The notes under the pieces were generated by a model. The model worked only from the letters and a program-made list of their open reading frames with translations, did not search any database and was not told the origin of the DNA. A program made the position numbers and the translations under genes. Of a stretch of DNA of 45,507 bases, positions 18,094 through 28,700 are shown one piece after another (within the stretch, counting starts at the first letter, position 1; each line of letters opens with the position of its first letter). Source of the DNA: Gammaproteobacteria bacterium (GTDB taxonomy: Bacteria; Pseudomonadota; Gammaproteobacteria; WOZS01); assembly GCA_011620135.1 (NCBI GenBank), contig WOZS01000038.1:1-45507 (forward strand), in the 5' to 3' direction.

Positions 18094-19461
18094 GTGAGGA
18101 AGGTGTTTCAATGGCCATGGTGGTTTGCAGGACTGATGACATCATGCTGCTGCATGCCTGTGATCTGCTGCGCCGAGACCCTGGAGGAGGCCTGGAAAAC
18201 AGCGCTGTCCGTGGATTTTGGCCTGCAATCCAGCGCAAGCCAGGTGGATGCGGCACGTCGCGGCCTCAAGTCTGCCAAAGCCGGTCGCCTGCCCACCGTC
18301 GACATCAGCAGCACCTACGTGGGGCTCACCAACAAGCCGCGCTTCGATGTGGCCAAGGGCCTGGGGCTCGATACAGACGATCTGCCCGCCACGATCCCCG
18401 ATGTCTTTGGTGGTGGCGCGCCGATCTCCACCAGAAATCTGGGTGAATACTCCCTGGGGGATCGGCTGACCGGTCAGGTCCAGGTGGCGGCCACATTGCC
18501 TCTCTACACAGGGGGCACCCTCACTGGCACCATCAAGGCGGCCGGCTCTGGGCTGGACAGCTACCGCTGGCAACGCCTCCGCGTCGCTCATGATCTCAAG
18601 CTGGCGGTGGCCCGGGCCTACATCAATGTGCTGCGGGCCCAGCAGGCCACCATGATCAGCAAGGAAGAGGTGCGCACCCTGGCCGCCCACGTCCATGACG
18701 TGGCCGATTTGCACCAGCAGGGCTACGTACCTCGCAATGACCTGCTGGCGGTACAGGTCTCCCAGGCCCAGGCCCAGGAGCGGCGCATGCAGATCGACAA
18801 TGCCCTGGAACTGGCGCGTTCGGCCTACAACCGGCTCATGCAGCGCCCCTTCGAGCACACCGTGCAGCTCGCCGAGCTGCCTCCACCCCAGACGCCCCAG
18901 GCCATGGCAGCCTATATCGACCAAGCCCTGGTCCAGCGCCCCGAGCTCAAGGCGCTCACCAGTCAGGCCCAGGCGCTGCGGCACACCGCCCGGGCCATCC
19001 GCGGCGGACTTTTGCCCCAGGTCGCACTGGTGGGCGGCTATATGCGCCTCGACATGGAGGCCATGGAAAGGCAGGGTTTCGGCTATGGCGGCGTGGCGGC
19101 GGACTGGCGGATCTTCGACTTCGGTGCCACCAGGAACCGCGCCGGGGCAGCCAGCGCCGCCAGTGACAGCCTGCGTCACCAGATGGAGGATGCCAAAAGC
19201 CTGATCACGCTGCAGGTGCGCCAGGCCTGGCTCGATCTCAACGAGAGCCTGCAGCGCATCGAGGTCACCGAGCAGGCGCTGCGCAGCGCCGATGAGGATC
19301 TCCGGGTGACCAGGGACCGCTACCGCAACGGCTATGGCACCAACACCGAGGTGCTGGATGCCGAGACCCGGCGCACGGCGGCGTATGTCAACCACAACAA
19401 CGCCATCTATGATGCCCAGTATAACGAGGTGCGCCTGCGCCATGCCAGCGGCGCCCTATAA
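18094..19461 (+). CDS. TolC-family outer membrane efflux channel
   Basis: About 455 residues with the two-repeat outer membrane efflux protein organisation: long alpha-helical, heptad-like stretches (for example around LDSYRWQRLRVAHDLKLAVA and again near the C-terminus) separated by beta-strand segments. No ATG gives a sensible signal peptide; GTG 18094 gives an RK n-region, a hydrophobic core and cleavage near the cysteine-rich CCAET, so I chose it. The cysteines at this site could suggest a lipoprotein, but the lipobox is poor. It is the first gene of the exporter operon, 18 bases before the adaptor, and should provide its outer membrane exit. No confident promoter was found in 17859-18093. 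Confidence 0.85.
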   Translation: MRKVFQWPWWFAGLMTSCCCMPVICCAETLEEAWKTALSVDFGLQSSASQVDAARRGLKSAKAGRLPTVDISSTYVGLTNKPRFDVAKGLGLDTDDLPATIPDVFGGGAPISTRNLGEYSLGDRLTGQVQVAATLPLYTGGTLTGTIKAAGSGLDSYRWQRLRVAHDLKLAVARAYINVLRAQQATMISKEEVRTLAAHVHDVADLHQQGYVPRNDLLAVQVSQAQAQERRMQIDNALELARSAYNRLMQRPFEHTVQLAELPPPQTPQAMAAYIDQALVQRPELKALTSQAQALRHTARAIRGGLLPQVALVGGYMRLDMEAMERQGFGYGGVAADWRIFDFGATRNRAGAASAASDSLRHQMEDAKSLITLQVRQAWLDLNESLQRIEVTEQALRSADEDLRVTRDRYRNGYGTNTEVLDAETRRTAAYVNHNNAIYDAQYNEVRLRHASGAL

Positions 19462-19479
19462 AGCGGCACAGGAGACGGC

Positions 19480-20577
19480 ATGAACAAAACAATCAGACTG
19501 GTCCTGATCGTCGCTGCAGGCGCGATGGTTGTCCTGGTGCTCTGGGACCGGCTGCATCACAGCAACCTGCCCGAGGGCCTGATCCAGGCCAATGGCCGCA
19601 TGGAAGGCGACACCGTCACCGTGGCATCCAAGTATCCCGGCAGGATCAGGCAGCGCCTGGTCTCAGAGGGCGATCAGGTCACTCCGGGGCAGGTGGTGGT
19701 GCAACTGGACGATGAAGAGGCCCGCGCCAAGGTCAACCAGGCAAAAGCGGCGGTGGCGGCTCTCGAGGCCCAGCGCGAGGCGGCGGCGGCGGGGCTTGCC
19801 ACCTTGAAGCGCGACGTGCCCCTGATCATAGCCATGGCCAGGGAAGATGTGACGGCCCGGCAAGGCGCCCTAAAGGCTGCAGAACAGGCCGAGACCCAGA
19901 TGCGCATCGACCGTGACCGCCTCACCGCGCTTGCCGCCCGGGGTACCGTGGAAAACCATCGCGCAGAGGAAATGCGGGTGCGCTGGCATGGCGCCATGGC
20001 TGAACTCACCGGCGCCCGGGCGGCATTTCAGGCAGCCCAGAACCAGTGGCGCCGTGCCCAGCTGGGCTATGACCAGATCGCCGTGCGGGAAAAGGAACTG
20101 AACGCCCTGGATGCCCAGTGGCGCCAGACACACGCAGTTCTGGACGAGGCTCAGGCCGCCATCAATAACCTCACCGTGCGCGCCCCCATCCGGGGTACCG
20201 TGGTAGCCAAGCTGGTGGAACCCGGCGAGGTGGTGGCTGCGGGCACGCCCCTGCTGGAGTTGGTGGACATGGACCGGCTCTACCTCAAGGTGTATGTGGC
20301 TGGCAGCTACATGGGCCAGTTGCGCCTGGGTTTGCCGGCGCGCATCTACCTGGATGCCTTCCCCGATGACCCCTTCCCGGCCCAGGTACGCTATATCGCG
20401 GCGCGGGCCGAGTTCTCGCCCAAGGAGGTGCAGACCCCCGATGAGCGCACCAAGCTGGTCTATGCGGTCAAGCTCTATGCCACGGCAAACCCCCAGGGCC
20501 GCCTGACGCCCGGCATCTCCGCCGATGCCGTCATTCGTTGGAAGGACGATGTCTCCTGGCGCAAGCCGCGCTGGTAG
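19480..20577 (+). CDS. ybhG: HlyD-family periplasmic adaptor (YbhG-like)
   Basis: A 365-residue membrane fusion protein. One N-terminal transmembrane anchor (residues 6-23) is followed by a biotinyl-lipoyl half (VASKYPGRIRQRLVSEGDQV), a long coiled coil (about residues 75-215) rich in Ala, Glu, Gln and Arg, the second lipoyl half (VRAPIRGTVVAKLVEPGEVV) and a beta-barrel region. It should bridge the ABC permeases and the TolC-like channel. A GGAGACGGC ribosome site precedes the ATG, and the ATPase gene begins 6 bases after the stop. Confidence 0.88.
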   Translation: MNKTIRLVLIVAAGAMVVLVLWDRLHHSNLPEGLIQANGRMEGDTVTVASKYPGRIRQRLVSEGDQVTPGQVVVQLDDEEARAKVNQAKAAVAALEAQREAAAAGLATLKRDVPLIIAMAREDVTARQGALKAAEQAETQMRIDRDRLTALAARGTVENHRAEEMRVRWHGAMAELTGARAAFQAAQNQWRRAQLGYDQIAVREKELNALDAQWRQTHAVLDEAQAAINNLTVRAPIRGTVVAKLVEPGEVVAAGTPLLELVDMDRLYLKVYVAGSYMGQLRLGLPARIYLDAFPDDPFPAQVRYIAARAEFSPKEVQTPDERTKLVYAVKLYATANPQGRLTPGISADAVIRWKDDVSWRKPRW

Positions 20578-20583
20578 CCGGCC

Positions 20584-22548
20584 ATGACCGCAGCAGCGCT
20601 GGTGGTAAAGCAGCTGGTGAAACGCTACGGCAACCTCACCGCCGTAGCCGGCGTGGACCTGGAGATCCATCCCGGTGAGCTGATGGGGCTGATCGGACCC
20701 GACGGTGCCGGCAAGAGCAGCCTCATGAAGGCCATCGCCGGCGTCATGAGCTATGACCAGGGCTCGATCCACATCAGGGGCCACAGCGTCAGCACGGAAC
20801 GCGAGGCCGAGGTGGTCAAGCCCATGGTGGGCTTCATGCCCCAGGGCCTGGGCCAGAACCTCTATCCGGACCTGTCCATCGAAGAAAACATCGACTTTGT
20901 GGCCAATCTGCGCCTGGTCCCCGCAGAGGCCATGGCCCAGCGCAAGGAACGCCTGCTGCGCATGACCCGTCTCGATGCCTTCACCAAGCGCCCCATGAAA
21001 AATCTCTCGGGTGGCATGAAACAGAAGCTGGGCTTGATCTGCACCCTGCTCCACGAGCCCGCCCTGATCATTCTCGATGAACCCACCACGGGTGTGGACC
21101 CCGTATCACGGCGCGACTTCTGGACCATCCTCTCCGAGCTGCTGGTACAGCGCGGCATCAGCGCCTTGGTCTCGTCGGCCTATCTCGACGAGGCCTCGCG
21201 CTTCGACCGGGTGGCGCTCATGCACCAGGGTGCCATCCTGGTCCAGGGCAAGCCCCAGGAACTGCTGCAACTGGTGCCGGCCACAGTGGTCCATGTACGC
21301 CTCGCAGACCAGATGGCGGGCCTGGCCCAGCTGCGCACCCATTTTCCCAAGACCCTCGGGTTCGGGGAATGGATCAGGATCCTGGTGCCCACCGCCGACC
21401 GCCAGCAGGCCAGCGAGCGGGTGCGGCAGATCCTGGGCGAACTGCCCTGCCAGGAGCTGTTGTGTGAGGCCCCGGAACTGGAGGATGTGGTGGTGGAACG
21501 GTTGAGCGCCGACCAGCATGAGACGGCCGCCACCATCCCCAGGGCCCCGCCACGACACCACGCCGCCCCAGCCCCCCTTGCCCGGGGCGCGCTGGCCATC
21601 GAAGCCCAAGCGCTGTCCAAGACATTCGGCGCGTTCCGTGCCGTGGATCATGTGAGCTTCCGCATCCCCCAGGGTGAGATCTTCGGGCTTTTGGGCGCCA
21701 ATGGCGCCGGCAAGACCACGGTCATCAAGATGCTGACCGGCATCCTCAGGCCCAACTCGGGAGACGGCCAGGTGGCCGGCGTGGACATGAGCCACTCCGG
21801 CCCCATGATCCGCCAGCGCATCGGCTACATGTCGCAGTCCTTTTCCCTGTATTTCGACCTCACGGTGGAGGAGAACCTGAAACTGTACGCCGCCATCTAT
21901 GGCGTCTCGCGTCACGAACAGCGCTCCAGACTGCCGTGGATCCTTGCCGTCACCGAACTCACGGCGCGCCGCAGCGCTCTCGTCGCCACACTGCCCATGG
22001 GGGTGCGCCAGCGCCTGGCGCTGGGCTGTGCGTTGATCCATGCCCCACCCATTCTCTTCCTGGACGAGCCCACCTCGGGCGTAGACCCCCTGGGCCGGCG
22101 GCGCTTCTGGGACATTCTCTTCCAGTTGGCCAGGCAGGAAGGGGTTGCCATGTTGATCACCACCCATTACATGACCGAGGCCGAATACTGCGATCACCTG
22201 GCACTGATGCATGCCGGAGCGGTGATCGCCGATGACTCCCCCCTGGGCATGAAGCAGACCCTGGTCGCCCGCCTCGGCCATGTCTTCGAGGTGGAGACCC
22301 AGGATCCCTATCGCGCCCAGCAGCTGTTGCAGCAGAGCGACTTCCCCCATGCCCATCTCCATGGGCGGCGCGTGCGCCTGTTCAGCCAGGACGAGACCGC
22401 TATCGTCGAGCGGCGCATCATGGCACGGCTTGCCAGCCAGGGCTTGGGTGTGCCCGGCATCAGCCGCTCCATCCCCACCATGGAGGATGTCTTCATCGAA
22501 AACGTCCTGGAGATGGAGCGGCGCGGCCGCATGGCGGCTGCCCCATGA
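20584..22548 (+). CDS. ybhF: double ABC ATPase of an export system (YbhF-like)
   Basis: A 654-residue protein with two ATP-binding domains in tandem. Domain 1: Walker A GPDGAGKSS (38-46), signature LSGGMKQ (141-147), Walker B LIILDEPTTG (161-170). Domain 2: Walker A GANGAGKTT (371-379), Walker B ILFLDEPTSG (490-499), switch His528. Two canonical residues are replaced: in domain 1 the switch histidine is Ala199 (SSAYLDEA), and in domain 2 the signature is LPMGVRQ instead of LSGGxRQ. From memory, YbhF/RbbA-type proteins share similar changes, implying asymmetric ATP sites rather than decay. The linker (about 310-335) is His/Pro-rich. It overlaps the next permease gene by 4 bases. Confidence 0.9.
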   Translation: MTAAALVVKQLVKRYGNLTAVAGVDLEIHPGELMGLIGPDGAGKSSLMKAIAGVMSYDQGSIHIRGHSVSTEREAEVVKPMVGFMPQGLGQNLYPDLSIEENIDFVANLRLVPAEAMAQRKERLLRMTRLDAFTKRPMKNLSGGMKQKLGLICTLLHEPALIILDEPTTGVDPVSRRDFWTILSELLVQRGISALVSSAYLDEASRFDRVALMHQGAILVQGKPQELLQLVPATVVHVRLADQMAGLAQLRTHFPKTLGFGEWIRILVPTADRQQASERVRQILGELPCQELLCEAPELEDVVVERLSADQHETAATIPRAPPRHHAAPAPLARGALAIEAQALSKTFGAFRAVDHVSFRIPQGEIFGLLGANGAGKTTVIKMLTGILRPNSGDGQVAGVDMSHSGPMIRQRIGYMSQSFSLYFDLTVEENLKLYAAIYGVSRHEQRSRLPWILAVTELTARRSALVATLPMGVRQRLALGCALIHAPPILFLDEPTSGVDPLGRRRFWDILFQLARQEGVAMLITTHYMTEAEYCDHLALMHAGAVIADDSPLGMKQTLVARLGHVFEVETQDPYRAQQLLQQSDFPHAHLHGRRVRLFSQDETAIVERRIMARLASQGLGVPGISRSIPTMEDVFIENVLEMERRGRMAAAP

Positions 22549-23699
22549 ACCTCAAGCGCCTCGAGGCCACAGCCGCCAAGGAAATCCGCGAGATGCTGCG
22601 TGACCGCTTTTTTCTCATCCTGGCGTTCGTCTCACCACCGGTGATGATGGTGATCTTCGGCTATGGCATGAATCTCGATGTGGAAAACATCCCCTTTGTC
22701 ATCGTGGACTACGACAATACCCCGCAGAGCCGCGAGTATGCGAGCCACTACACGCACTCCAGATATTTCCATTTCCTGGGCTATGTCAAAGACCAGCGCG
22801 AGGCTCAGCAGCTGATCCTGCGGGCGCGGATCAGGGTCGCCATCGTCATCCCGGAGCATTTCGGGCGCCGGCTGGCCCAGGGGCGGTCCACCGCGATCCA
22901 GACCCTCATGGACGGCGCCAACCCGCTGCGCGCCAACATGACCAAGTCTTACATCATCGCCATCAACAGCCAGGTCAGCCTGCAGCAGGTCACCGACTTC
23001 ATGGCCACCGTCCGTGGCATCCCGCGCCGCGAGGCCGAGACCATGCTGCAGCCGGTGCGCCTCGAGGTGCGCTATCTCTACAACCAGGGCGCCAAAAGCC
23101 GCTGGTCCATGGTGCCCAAGATGATCATGATGGTGCTGATGATGGCGCCCCCCTTCCTCACCGCCGTGGCTGTGGTGCGCGAGAAGGAGCGCGGCTCCAT
23201 CCTGAACATCTATTCCTCCACGGTCACCAAGGCCGAGTTCCTCATCGGCAAGCTGAGCCCGTATGCGGCGGTCACCGCCATCAATGGCCTCGTGCTCTGG
23301 GCGCTGGCCACCCAACTCTTCGCGGTCCCTTTCAAGGGCTCCTTCCTGTTCTTCGTCCTGGCCACCATGGCCTATACCAGCTGCACCACCGGTATCGGCT
23401 TGCTGGTCTCACTGTTCGTGAGCACCCAGGCGGCGGCCATCGTGGTCACCATGATCGTCACCTTGATTCCGGCCATGCTCTACTCGGGCATCATCATCCC
23501 GCTGAGTTCCATGGGGCCCGTGCCCCGCTTCCTGGCCTTGCTCACCCCGGCCATGCACTACACCCAGATCGTGGATGGCACCTTCCTGAAGGGCCAGGGC
23601 CTGCTGGAGCTCTGGCGTCCCCTGGTGGTGCTGGCTGGCTATGGCATGGCTCTGTTCGTCATTGGGCACCGCCTGTTCACCAAGAGGCCGCGGGCATGA
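22545..23699 (+). CDS. ybhS: ABC-2 type export permease (YbhS-like)
   Basis: A 384-residue ABC-2 permease: one N-terminal helix (about residues 21-42), a large periplasmic domain to about residue 180, then five helices including the conserved VREKERGSILNIYSSTVTKAE connector before helix 3. It starts inside the ATPase stop (ATGA overlap) and ends in the same overlap with the next permease. It should form the inner membrane channel as a heterodimer with the following gene product. In E. coli YbhFSR has been linked to drug and cation export; the substrate here is unknown. Confidence 0.88.
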   Translation: MNLKRLEATAAKEIREMLRDRFFLILAFVSPPVMMVIFGYGMNLDVENIPFVIVDYDNTPQSREYASHYTHSRYFHFLGYVKDQREAQQLILRARIRVAIVIPEHFGRRLAQGRSTAIQTLMDGANPLRANMTKSYIIAINSQVSLQQVTDFMATVRGIPRREAETMLQPVRLEVRYLYNQGAKSRWSMVPKMIMMVLMMAPPFLTAVAVVREKERGSILNIYSSTVTKAEFLIGKLSPYAAVTAINGLVLWALATQLFAVPFKGSFLFFVLATMAYTSCTTGIGLLVSLFVSTQAAAIVVTMIVTLIPAMLYSGIIIPLSSMGPVPRFLALLTPAMHYTQIVDGTFLKGQGLLELWRPLVVLAGYGMALFVIGHRLFTKRPRA

Positions 23700-24847
23700 C
23701 GCCGCCGTGGTCCCGCCTGGAACTGCCGCCCTTCCTGGAACGGCTGCGGGTGCTCACCGTCAAGGAACTGCTGCAGCTGGGGCGCGATGTGGGCCTGATC
23801 GCCTTCATCGCCTATGCCTTCACCGGCGATATCTATGTGGCTGGCTCCGGCATGCAGATGCAGCTGCGCAATGCCACCATCGCCATCTATGATGGCGACG
23901 ACTCGGCGGCCTCCCGGGAGCTGATCGGCCGCTTCCACCCGCCCGAGTTTCGCATTCAGGCTCTCCTGAGCGATGCCCAGGATGGGCTGCGTCTGCTGGA
24001 CCAGGGCAGGACCATGATCATGCTGGACATCCCCTCCCAGTTCGAGCGCGACTTATCTGCGCGCCAGCAGACCGCCGTGCAGCTGCAGGTGGACGCCAGC
24101 AATTCGGTCATCGGCACCTGGGCTGCAGCCTATGCCACCCAGATCGCCGCCACCTTTGGCACCGATCACGCCATGGGCGGTATGCCCACAGAGGCGGCCA
24201 TGCCCATCATCGCAAGCCACCACCGCATCTGGTTCAACCCCAACAGCATGGACGAGTGGTTCGTGCCCATCATCGAGATGATGAACATCGTCACCATGCT
24301 GAGCATCATGCTGCCGGCTGCGGCGATGGTGCGCGAAAAGGAGCGCGGCACCATCGAGCAGCTGCTGGTCTCGCCGCTGACGCCCATACAGATCATGCTG
24401 CCCAAGGTGCTGGCCATGGCGCTGGTGATCCTGCTGGGCATCACGAGCTCCATCGTCATGCTGCGCTATGTCTTCGCCGCACCCATCCGCGGCAGCCTGC
24501 CGTTGTTCTATGCCGTTTCGCTGGTCTATGTGATCACCACATCGGGCCTGGGCCTGGCCATTGCCACGCTGGTCAACAACCTGGCCCAGGTGGGCATGGC
24601 CGTCATCCTGGCACTGGCCCCCATCATGCTGCTCTCTGGCACCTGGGTGCCTGCCGAGGGCATGCCCCCCGGCATCCGCTGGCTCATGTACATCTCGCCT
24701 TTGCACTATTATGTGGAGATCACCCTGGGCATCTTCCTGCGCGGCACCGGGCTTGACATGCTCTGGAACCATCTGCTGATCATGACCCTGCTGGGCCTGG
24801 TCATGTTCACCATCGGCCTGCTGCGCTTTCGCGCCCAGTTGCGCTGA
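23696..24847 (+). CDS. ybhR: ABC-2 type export permease (YbhR-like)
   Basis: A 383-residue second ABC-2 permease with the same layout as its upstream partner: helix 1 at about residues 33-50, a periplasmic domain, then five helices after the MVREKERGTIEQLLVSPLTP connector. It is the last gene of the five-gene operon, coupled by a 4-base overlap. No regulator of the CecR (TetR) type that accompanies the E. coli operon is found nearby. Confidence 0.88.
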   Translation: MTPPWSRLELPPFLERLRVLTVKELLQLGRDVGLIAFIAYAFTGDIYVAGSGMQMQLRNATIAIYDGDDSAASRELIGRFHPPEFRIQALLSDAQDGLRLLDQGRTMIMLDIPSQFERDLSARQQTAVQLQVDASNSVIGTWAAAYATQIAATFGTDHAMGGMPTEAAMPIIASHHRIWFNPNSMDEWFVPIIEMMNIVTMLSIMLPAAAMVREKERGTIEQLLVSPLTPIQIMLPKVLAMALVILLGITSSIVMLRYVFAAPIRGSLPLFYAVSLVYVITTSGLGLAIATLVNNLAQVGMAVILALAPIMLLSGTWVPAEGMPPGIRWLMYISPLHYYVEITLGIFLRGTGLDMLWNHLLIMTLLGLVMFTIGLLRFRAQLR

Positions 24848-25195
24848 GGTCGCCGGCAGCAGGATTCCCCCCCAGGAAACCACTGCCTGGCATGCCCGAA
24901 AGGCGGCTGCAATCCCCCGTACCATCGGCCCTTTGCGCCCAAAGGGAACTGGGGCGCCTGTCGCGCCCTCCAGCCCCGTGGCCCATGGCTGCCGGGATCC
25001 CGCTTGCCCGGCAGCAGAGCGTGCCGCCCTGGGCGTATCTTACGTGGGCGTCTTGGTCCCCCCTGGCATCCCCTCAGCTCATGAGCAACGGTTTCCTGTC
25101 ACTCTTGCCAATGGCCGCAGCCCTCATGTTTCGTGAACACCTCTTTGGCAACATGGGGAGAACGCCAGGCCGCACTCATCCTGATAAGGGCACCC
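24848..25195. other. non-coding stretch between convergent genes, with hairpins
   Basis: 348 bases between the convergent exporter operon and the macrodomain gene; I see no protein-like frame. Three stems are visible: CCCTTT/AAAGGG (24929-24946), GGGCGC/GCGCCC (24952-24968) and CTGCCGGG/CCCGGCAG (24989-25014, perfect 8 base pairs, 10-base loop). None is followed by a T run. They may act in Rho-dependent or bidirectional termination. Confidence 0.45.
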
Positions 25196-25756
25196 TCAGC
25201 TATGCTGGCTGCTTCCGGATGGCGCTGGCAACAAGATCGAGGCGATACGCTCGAAAAGCGCAAGCGCCCCGTCATCGGCAAGACAGAAGCGCACCAGGCG
25301 CACCGTGCGCAACCGGGGCGCTTCCTCGAGCACGGTGCCCAGCGCGACCCTGGCCGCCTCTTCCATGGGATAACCGAAGACACCCGTGGAGATGGCCACG
25401 CAAGCCATGCTGCCCAGGCCATGGGCTTCCGCAAGGCGCAGGGCGTGGCGATAGCAGGACGCCAGCAGCTCCGCCTCGGGATGGTCCACGCCGTAGACCG
25501 GCCCGAGACAGTGGATCACGAAGCGATTGGGCAATCTGAAGGCAGGCGTGAGTACCGCCTCGCCCGGGGCGATGGGTGCCAGAGGCCGGCAGGCCCGCGC
25601 AAGTTCGGGACCAGCGGCGCGATGGATGGCGCCGGCCACACCGCCGCCAGGGGCGAGCTGCGCATTGGCGGCATTGATCACCGCGTCCACATCGCCCTGC
25701 TTGGTTATGTCGCCTTGTACGATGGACAGATGTACCCTGCCGATGGCGGTTTCCAT
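25196..25756 (-). CDS. macrodomain protein, O-acetyl-ADP-ribose deacetylase type (YmdB-like)
   Basis: A 186-residue single macrodomain. The ADP-ribose-binding signatures are intact: QGDITKQGDVDAVINAANAQL (Asp in GDIT contacts adenine; NAAN contacts the distal ribose), the glycine-rich GGGVAGAIHRAAG loop, and STGVFGYP that wraps the diphosphate. Family members remove the acetyl group from O-acetyl-ADP-ribose or hydrolyse ADP-ribosyl-carboxylate and related bonds; E. coli YmdB also modulates RNase III. The gene starts 15 bases after the indolepyruvate oxidoreductase stop with GGAAGGAG just before the ATG, so it is very probably cotranscribed with it. Confidence 0.88.
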   Translation of the reverse strand: METAIGRVHLSIVQGDITKQGDVDAVINAANAQLAPGGGVAGAIHRAAGPELARACRPLAPIAPGEAVLTPAFRLPNRFVIHCLGPVYGVDHPEAELLASCYRHALRLAEAHGLGSMACVAISTGVFGYPMEEAARVALGTVLEEAPRLRTVRLVRFCLADDGALALFERIASILLPAPSGSSQHS

Positions 25757-25771
25757 GGCTCCTTCCAGGAT

Positions 25772-28700
25772 TCAGGTCGCCAGGGACTGTTCCTGGCGGC
25801 CTACCGCCGGCATGGCCCCACCGGGCCCCGGCGGATTGCGCCAGCGGGTCATCAGGGCCTGCCACCGGGGTGCCACCTCCTGCCAGTGGCGCGCCTTGAT
25901 GTGTCCATAGCCACGGATGTGTTCGGGCAGGCTTGCAATCTCCACCGCCAGATCGAGATTGGCCGCATCCAGCCCGGCGGCCAGCTCGCGGATGGTCGCC
26001 ACATAGCGGGCGACCAGCCGGCGCTCCAGGCGCCGCTCGGCGGTATGGCCAAAGGGGTCGAGTGGCGTGCCGCGCAGCACCTTGCCATGCTGCAACAGAG
26101 CGAACACCCGCCCCATCCATGGCCCGAAGCTGCGCTTGGCGGGCAGGCCAAGGGCGTTGCGCCGCGCCAGCAACGGCGGTGCCAGGTGATAGTGCACGCG
26201 AAAGTTCCCGGTGAACTGCTCCTGGATGTGCTGCTTGGAAGCCGCCATGGCATGGAGTCGCGCCACCTCGTATTCGTCCTTGTAGGCCATGAGCTTGCCG
26301 AGATAACGCGCCACAGCGCGGCTGAACCGGTCACTGCCCAGTTTTTCCTCGGCACAGCGCACCTCGTCCACCAGGCGCTCGTAGCGTCTGGCGTAGCGCC
26401 CACTCTGGAAGGCGCCCAGCCATTCCCTGTGGCACGCCACAATTTCTGCCAGCTTTTCCCCGGCAGATGGCTTGGGCGAGGCGCCTTGCGCCTGGGTCAG
26501 GAGCAGCGCAAAGCCCATGGGATCGGCAGCAGCACGCCGTCCCCAGGCAAATGCCGCCTTGTTCTGCGCCACGGCCACGCCATTGAGCTCCATGGCGCGC
26601 TCCAGGGCCGCCCGTCCCACCGGGATGAACCCCTTTTGCCAGGCAAAGCCAAGCAGCATGGGGTTGGCATAGATGGCATCCCCCAGCAGCCGTACCGCGG
26701 CGGCCTGGGCAGCGCAGCCCATCACCTGCCCGGCACCTGCAGCCTGTTCCAGCGCCAAGCGGCAGTCAGCCAGCGGCATGGGCCAGTCCGGGTCATGGAT
26801 GAAACTGGCCGTGGGGGCTATGTGTTCGTTCAGCACCACCGCCGTGCGCCCCTGCTGGATGCGCAGCAGCGTCTCGGGGTCTGCGGCCACGACAGGATCG
26901 CAACCCAGGATCAGCGCCGCCTCGGCGGTGGTCACCCGGGTGGTGTGGATCTGCTCCTGGCTGGCCGCCAGCAGGACGTGGCTCCAGGTGGCTCCGCCCT
27001 TCTGGGCGAGACCGGCGGCATCCTGGGTCACGATGCCCTTGCCCTCCATGTGGGCCGCCATGCCGATGAGCTGGCCGATGGTGATCACGCCCGTGCCGCC
27101 CACGCCAGCCACCACGATACCATGGCTGCCCGGCAATACCCGCAGTTCGGGCAGCACAGGCTCAGGAATGGCGGGCAGGCCATGGGGGTCGGCCAGCGCG
27201 GGCTTGCGCCGGGTGCCGCCCTCGATGGTCATGAAGCTTGGGCAAAAGCCATTCAGGCAGGAGAAATCCTTGTTGCAAGCACTCTGATTGATGGTGCGCT
27301 TGCGGCCCTGGGGCGTTTCCAGCGGCTCCACGGCGAGACAATTGGACTGCTGGGAGCAGTCGCCGCAGCCCTCGCAAACCGCGGCATTGATCAGCACATG
27401 GCGCGGCGGTTCCTGCAGCAGGCCACGCTTGCGCCGCCGGCGCTTCTCGGTGGCGCAGGCCTGGTCGTAGATGAGCACCGTGACACCCGATGTGCGCCGC
27501 AGGGTCTCCTGCACGGCCCCCAGCGCCTCCCGGGGATGCACAGCCACGCCCGCAGGCAACCTGACGCCTCGGAAGCGTCCTGGCTCGTCGGTGACGACCA
27601 CCACGGCGCTGGCCCCTTCGGCCTCAAGCTCCTGGGCGATCTGGGCTATCGAGAGCCCGCCTTCCACAGGCTGCCCGCCTGTCATGGCCACAGCCCCATT
27701 GTAGAGGATCTTGTAGGTGATGTTGACCTTGGCGCTGATGGCCTGGCGGATGGCCAGCAGGCCGGAATGATAGTAGGTGCCATCGCCAAGGTTGGCAAAG
27801 ACATGCTGGTCTGTGATGAAGGGTGCCTGGCCCACCCAGGCGGCCCCCTCGCCACCCATCTGACTGAAGGTGACGGTGTGGCGGTCGGGCATCCAGCTCG
27901 CCATGTAATGGCAGCCGATGCCCGCCAGGGCCCGGGAACCCTCCGGCACCCGGGTTGCGGTATTGTAGGGACAACCCGGACAGAACCAGGGCAGGCGCTT
28001 GTCGCCCAGCACCACAGGAGCGCGCTCGGTGGCTTGAATTGCCTCCAGGCGCGAGGCCACGTGACGGCGCAGCGCGGGATCGGCCTCGGCCAACAAGCCC
28101 AGGGCCTCCAGGCGGCTGGCGATGGCCCGGGCGATGAGTGCCGGGTTGAGGTCGGCCTTGGCGGGCAGCAGCCAGTCCGCCGCGGGGTTGGGCCTGCTCC
28201 ATTCGCCACCGCTGCGGTCGCTCTGCGGCATGTTGAACTTGCCGAGCACATTGGGGCGCACATCCTCGCGCCAGTTGTAGAGCTCTTCTTTGAGCTGGTA
28301 TTCGATCATCTGGCGCTTTTCCTCCACCACCAGGATTTCCTGCAGTCCGGCGGCAAAGGTGCGGGTGATGGAGGCTTCCAGCGGCCAGACCACGGCCACC
28401 TTGTGCAACCGGATGCCCAGCCGGACACAGGCCGCCTCGTCGAGGCCAAGGTCGGCCAGCGCCTGGCGGGTGTCGTTGTAGGCCTTGCCCGAGGCCATGA
28501 TGCCCAGGCGCGCCCTTTCACAATCGATCACCGTGCGGTTGAGGCGGTTGGCGCGCACATAGGCCAGCGCGGCATACCATTTCACGTCCATGAGACGGGC
28601 TTCCTGGGAGAGCGGATCATCGGGCCAGCGGATGTGCACGCCACCGGCGGGCATCTCGAAGTCTTCGGGCAGCACGATCTGGACCCGGTCGGGATCGACC

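Noticed and set aside
20584-22548. ATPase with damaged catalytic motifs as a pseudogene
   Set aside because: The frame is intact and the substitutions match what I recall of YbhF/RbbA relatives, so asymmetric sites are the better reading.
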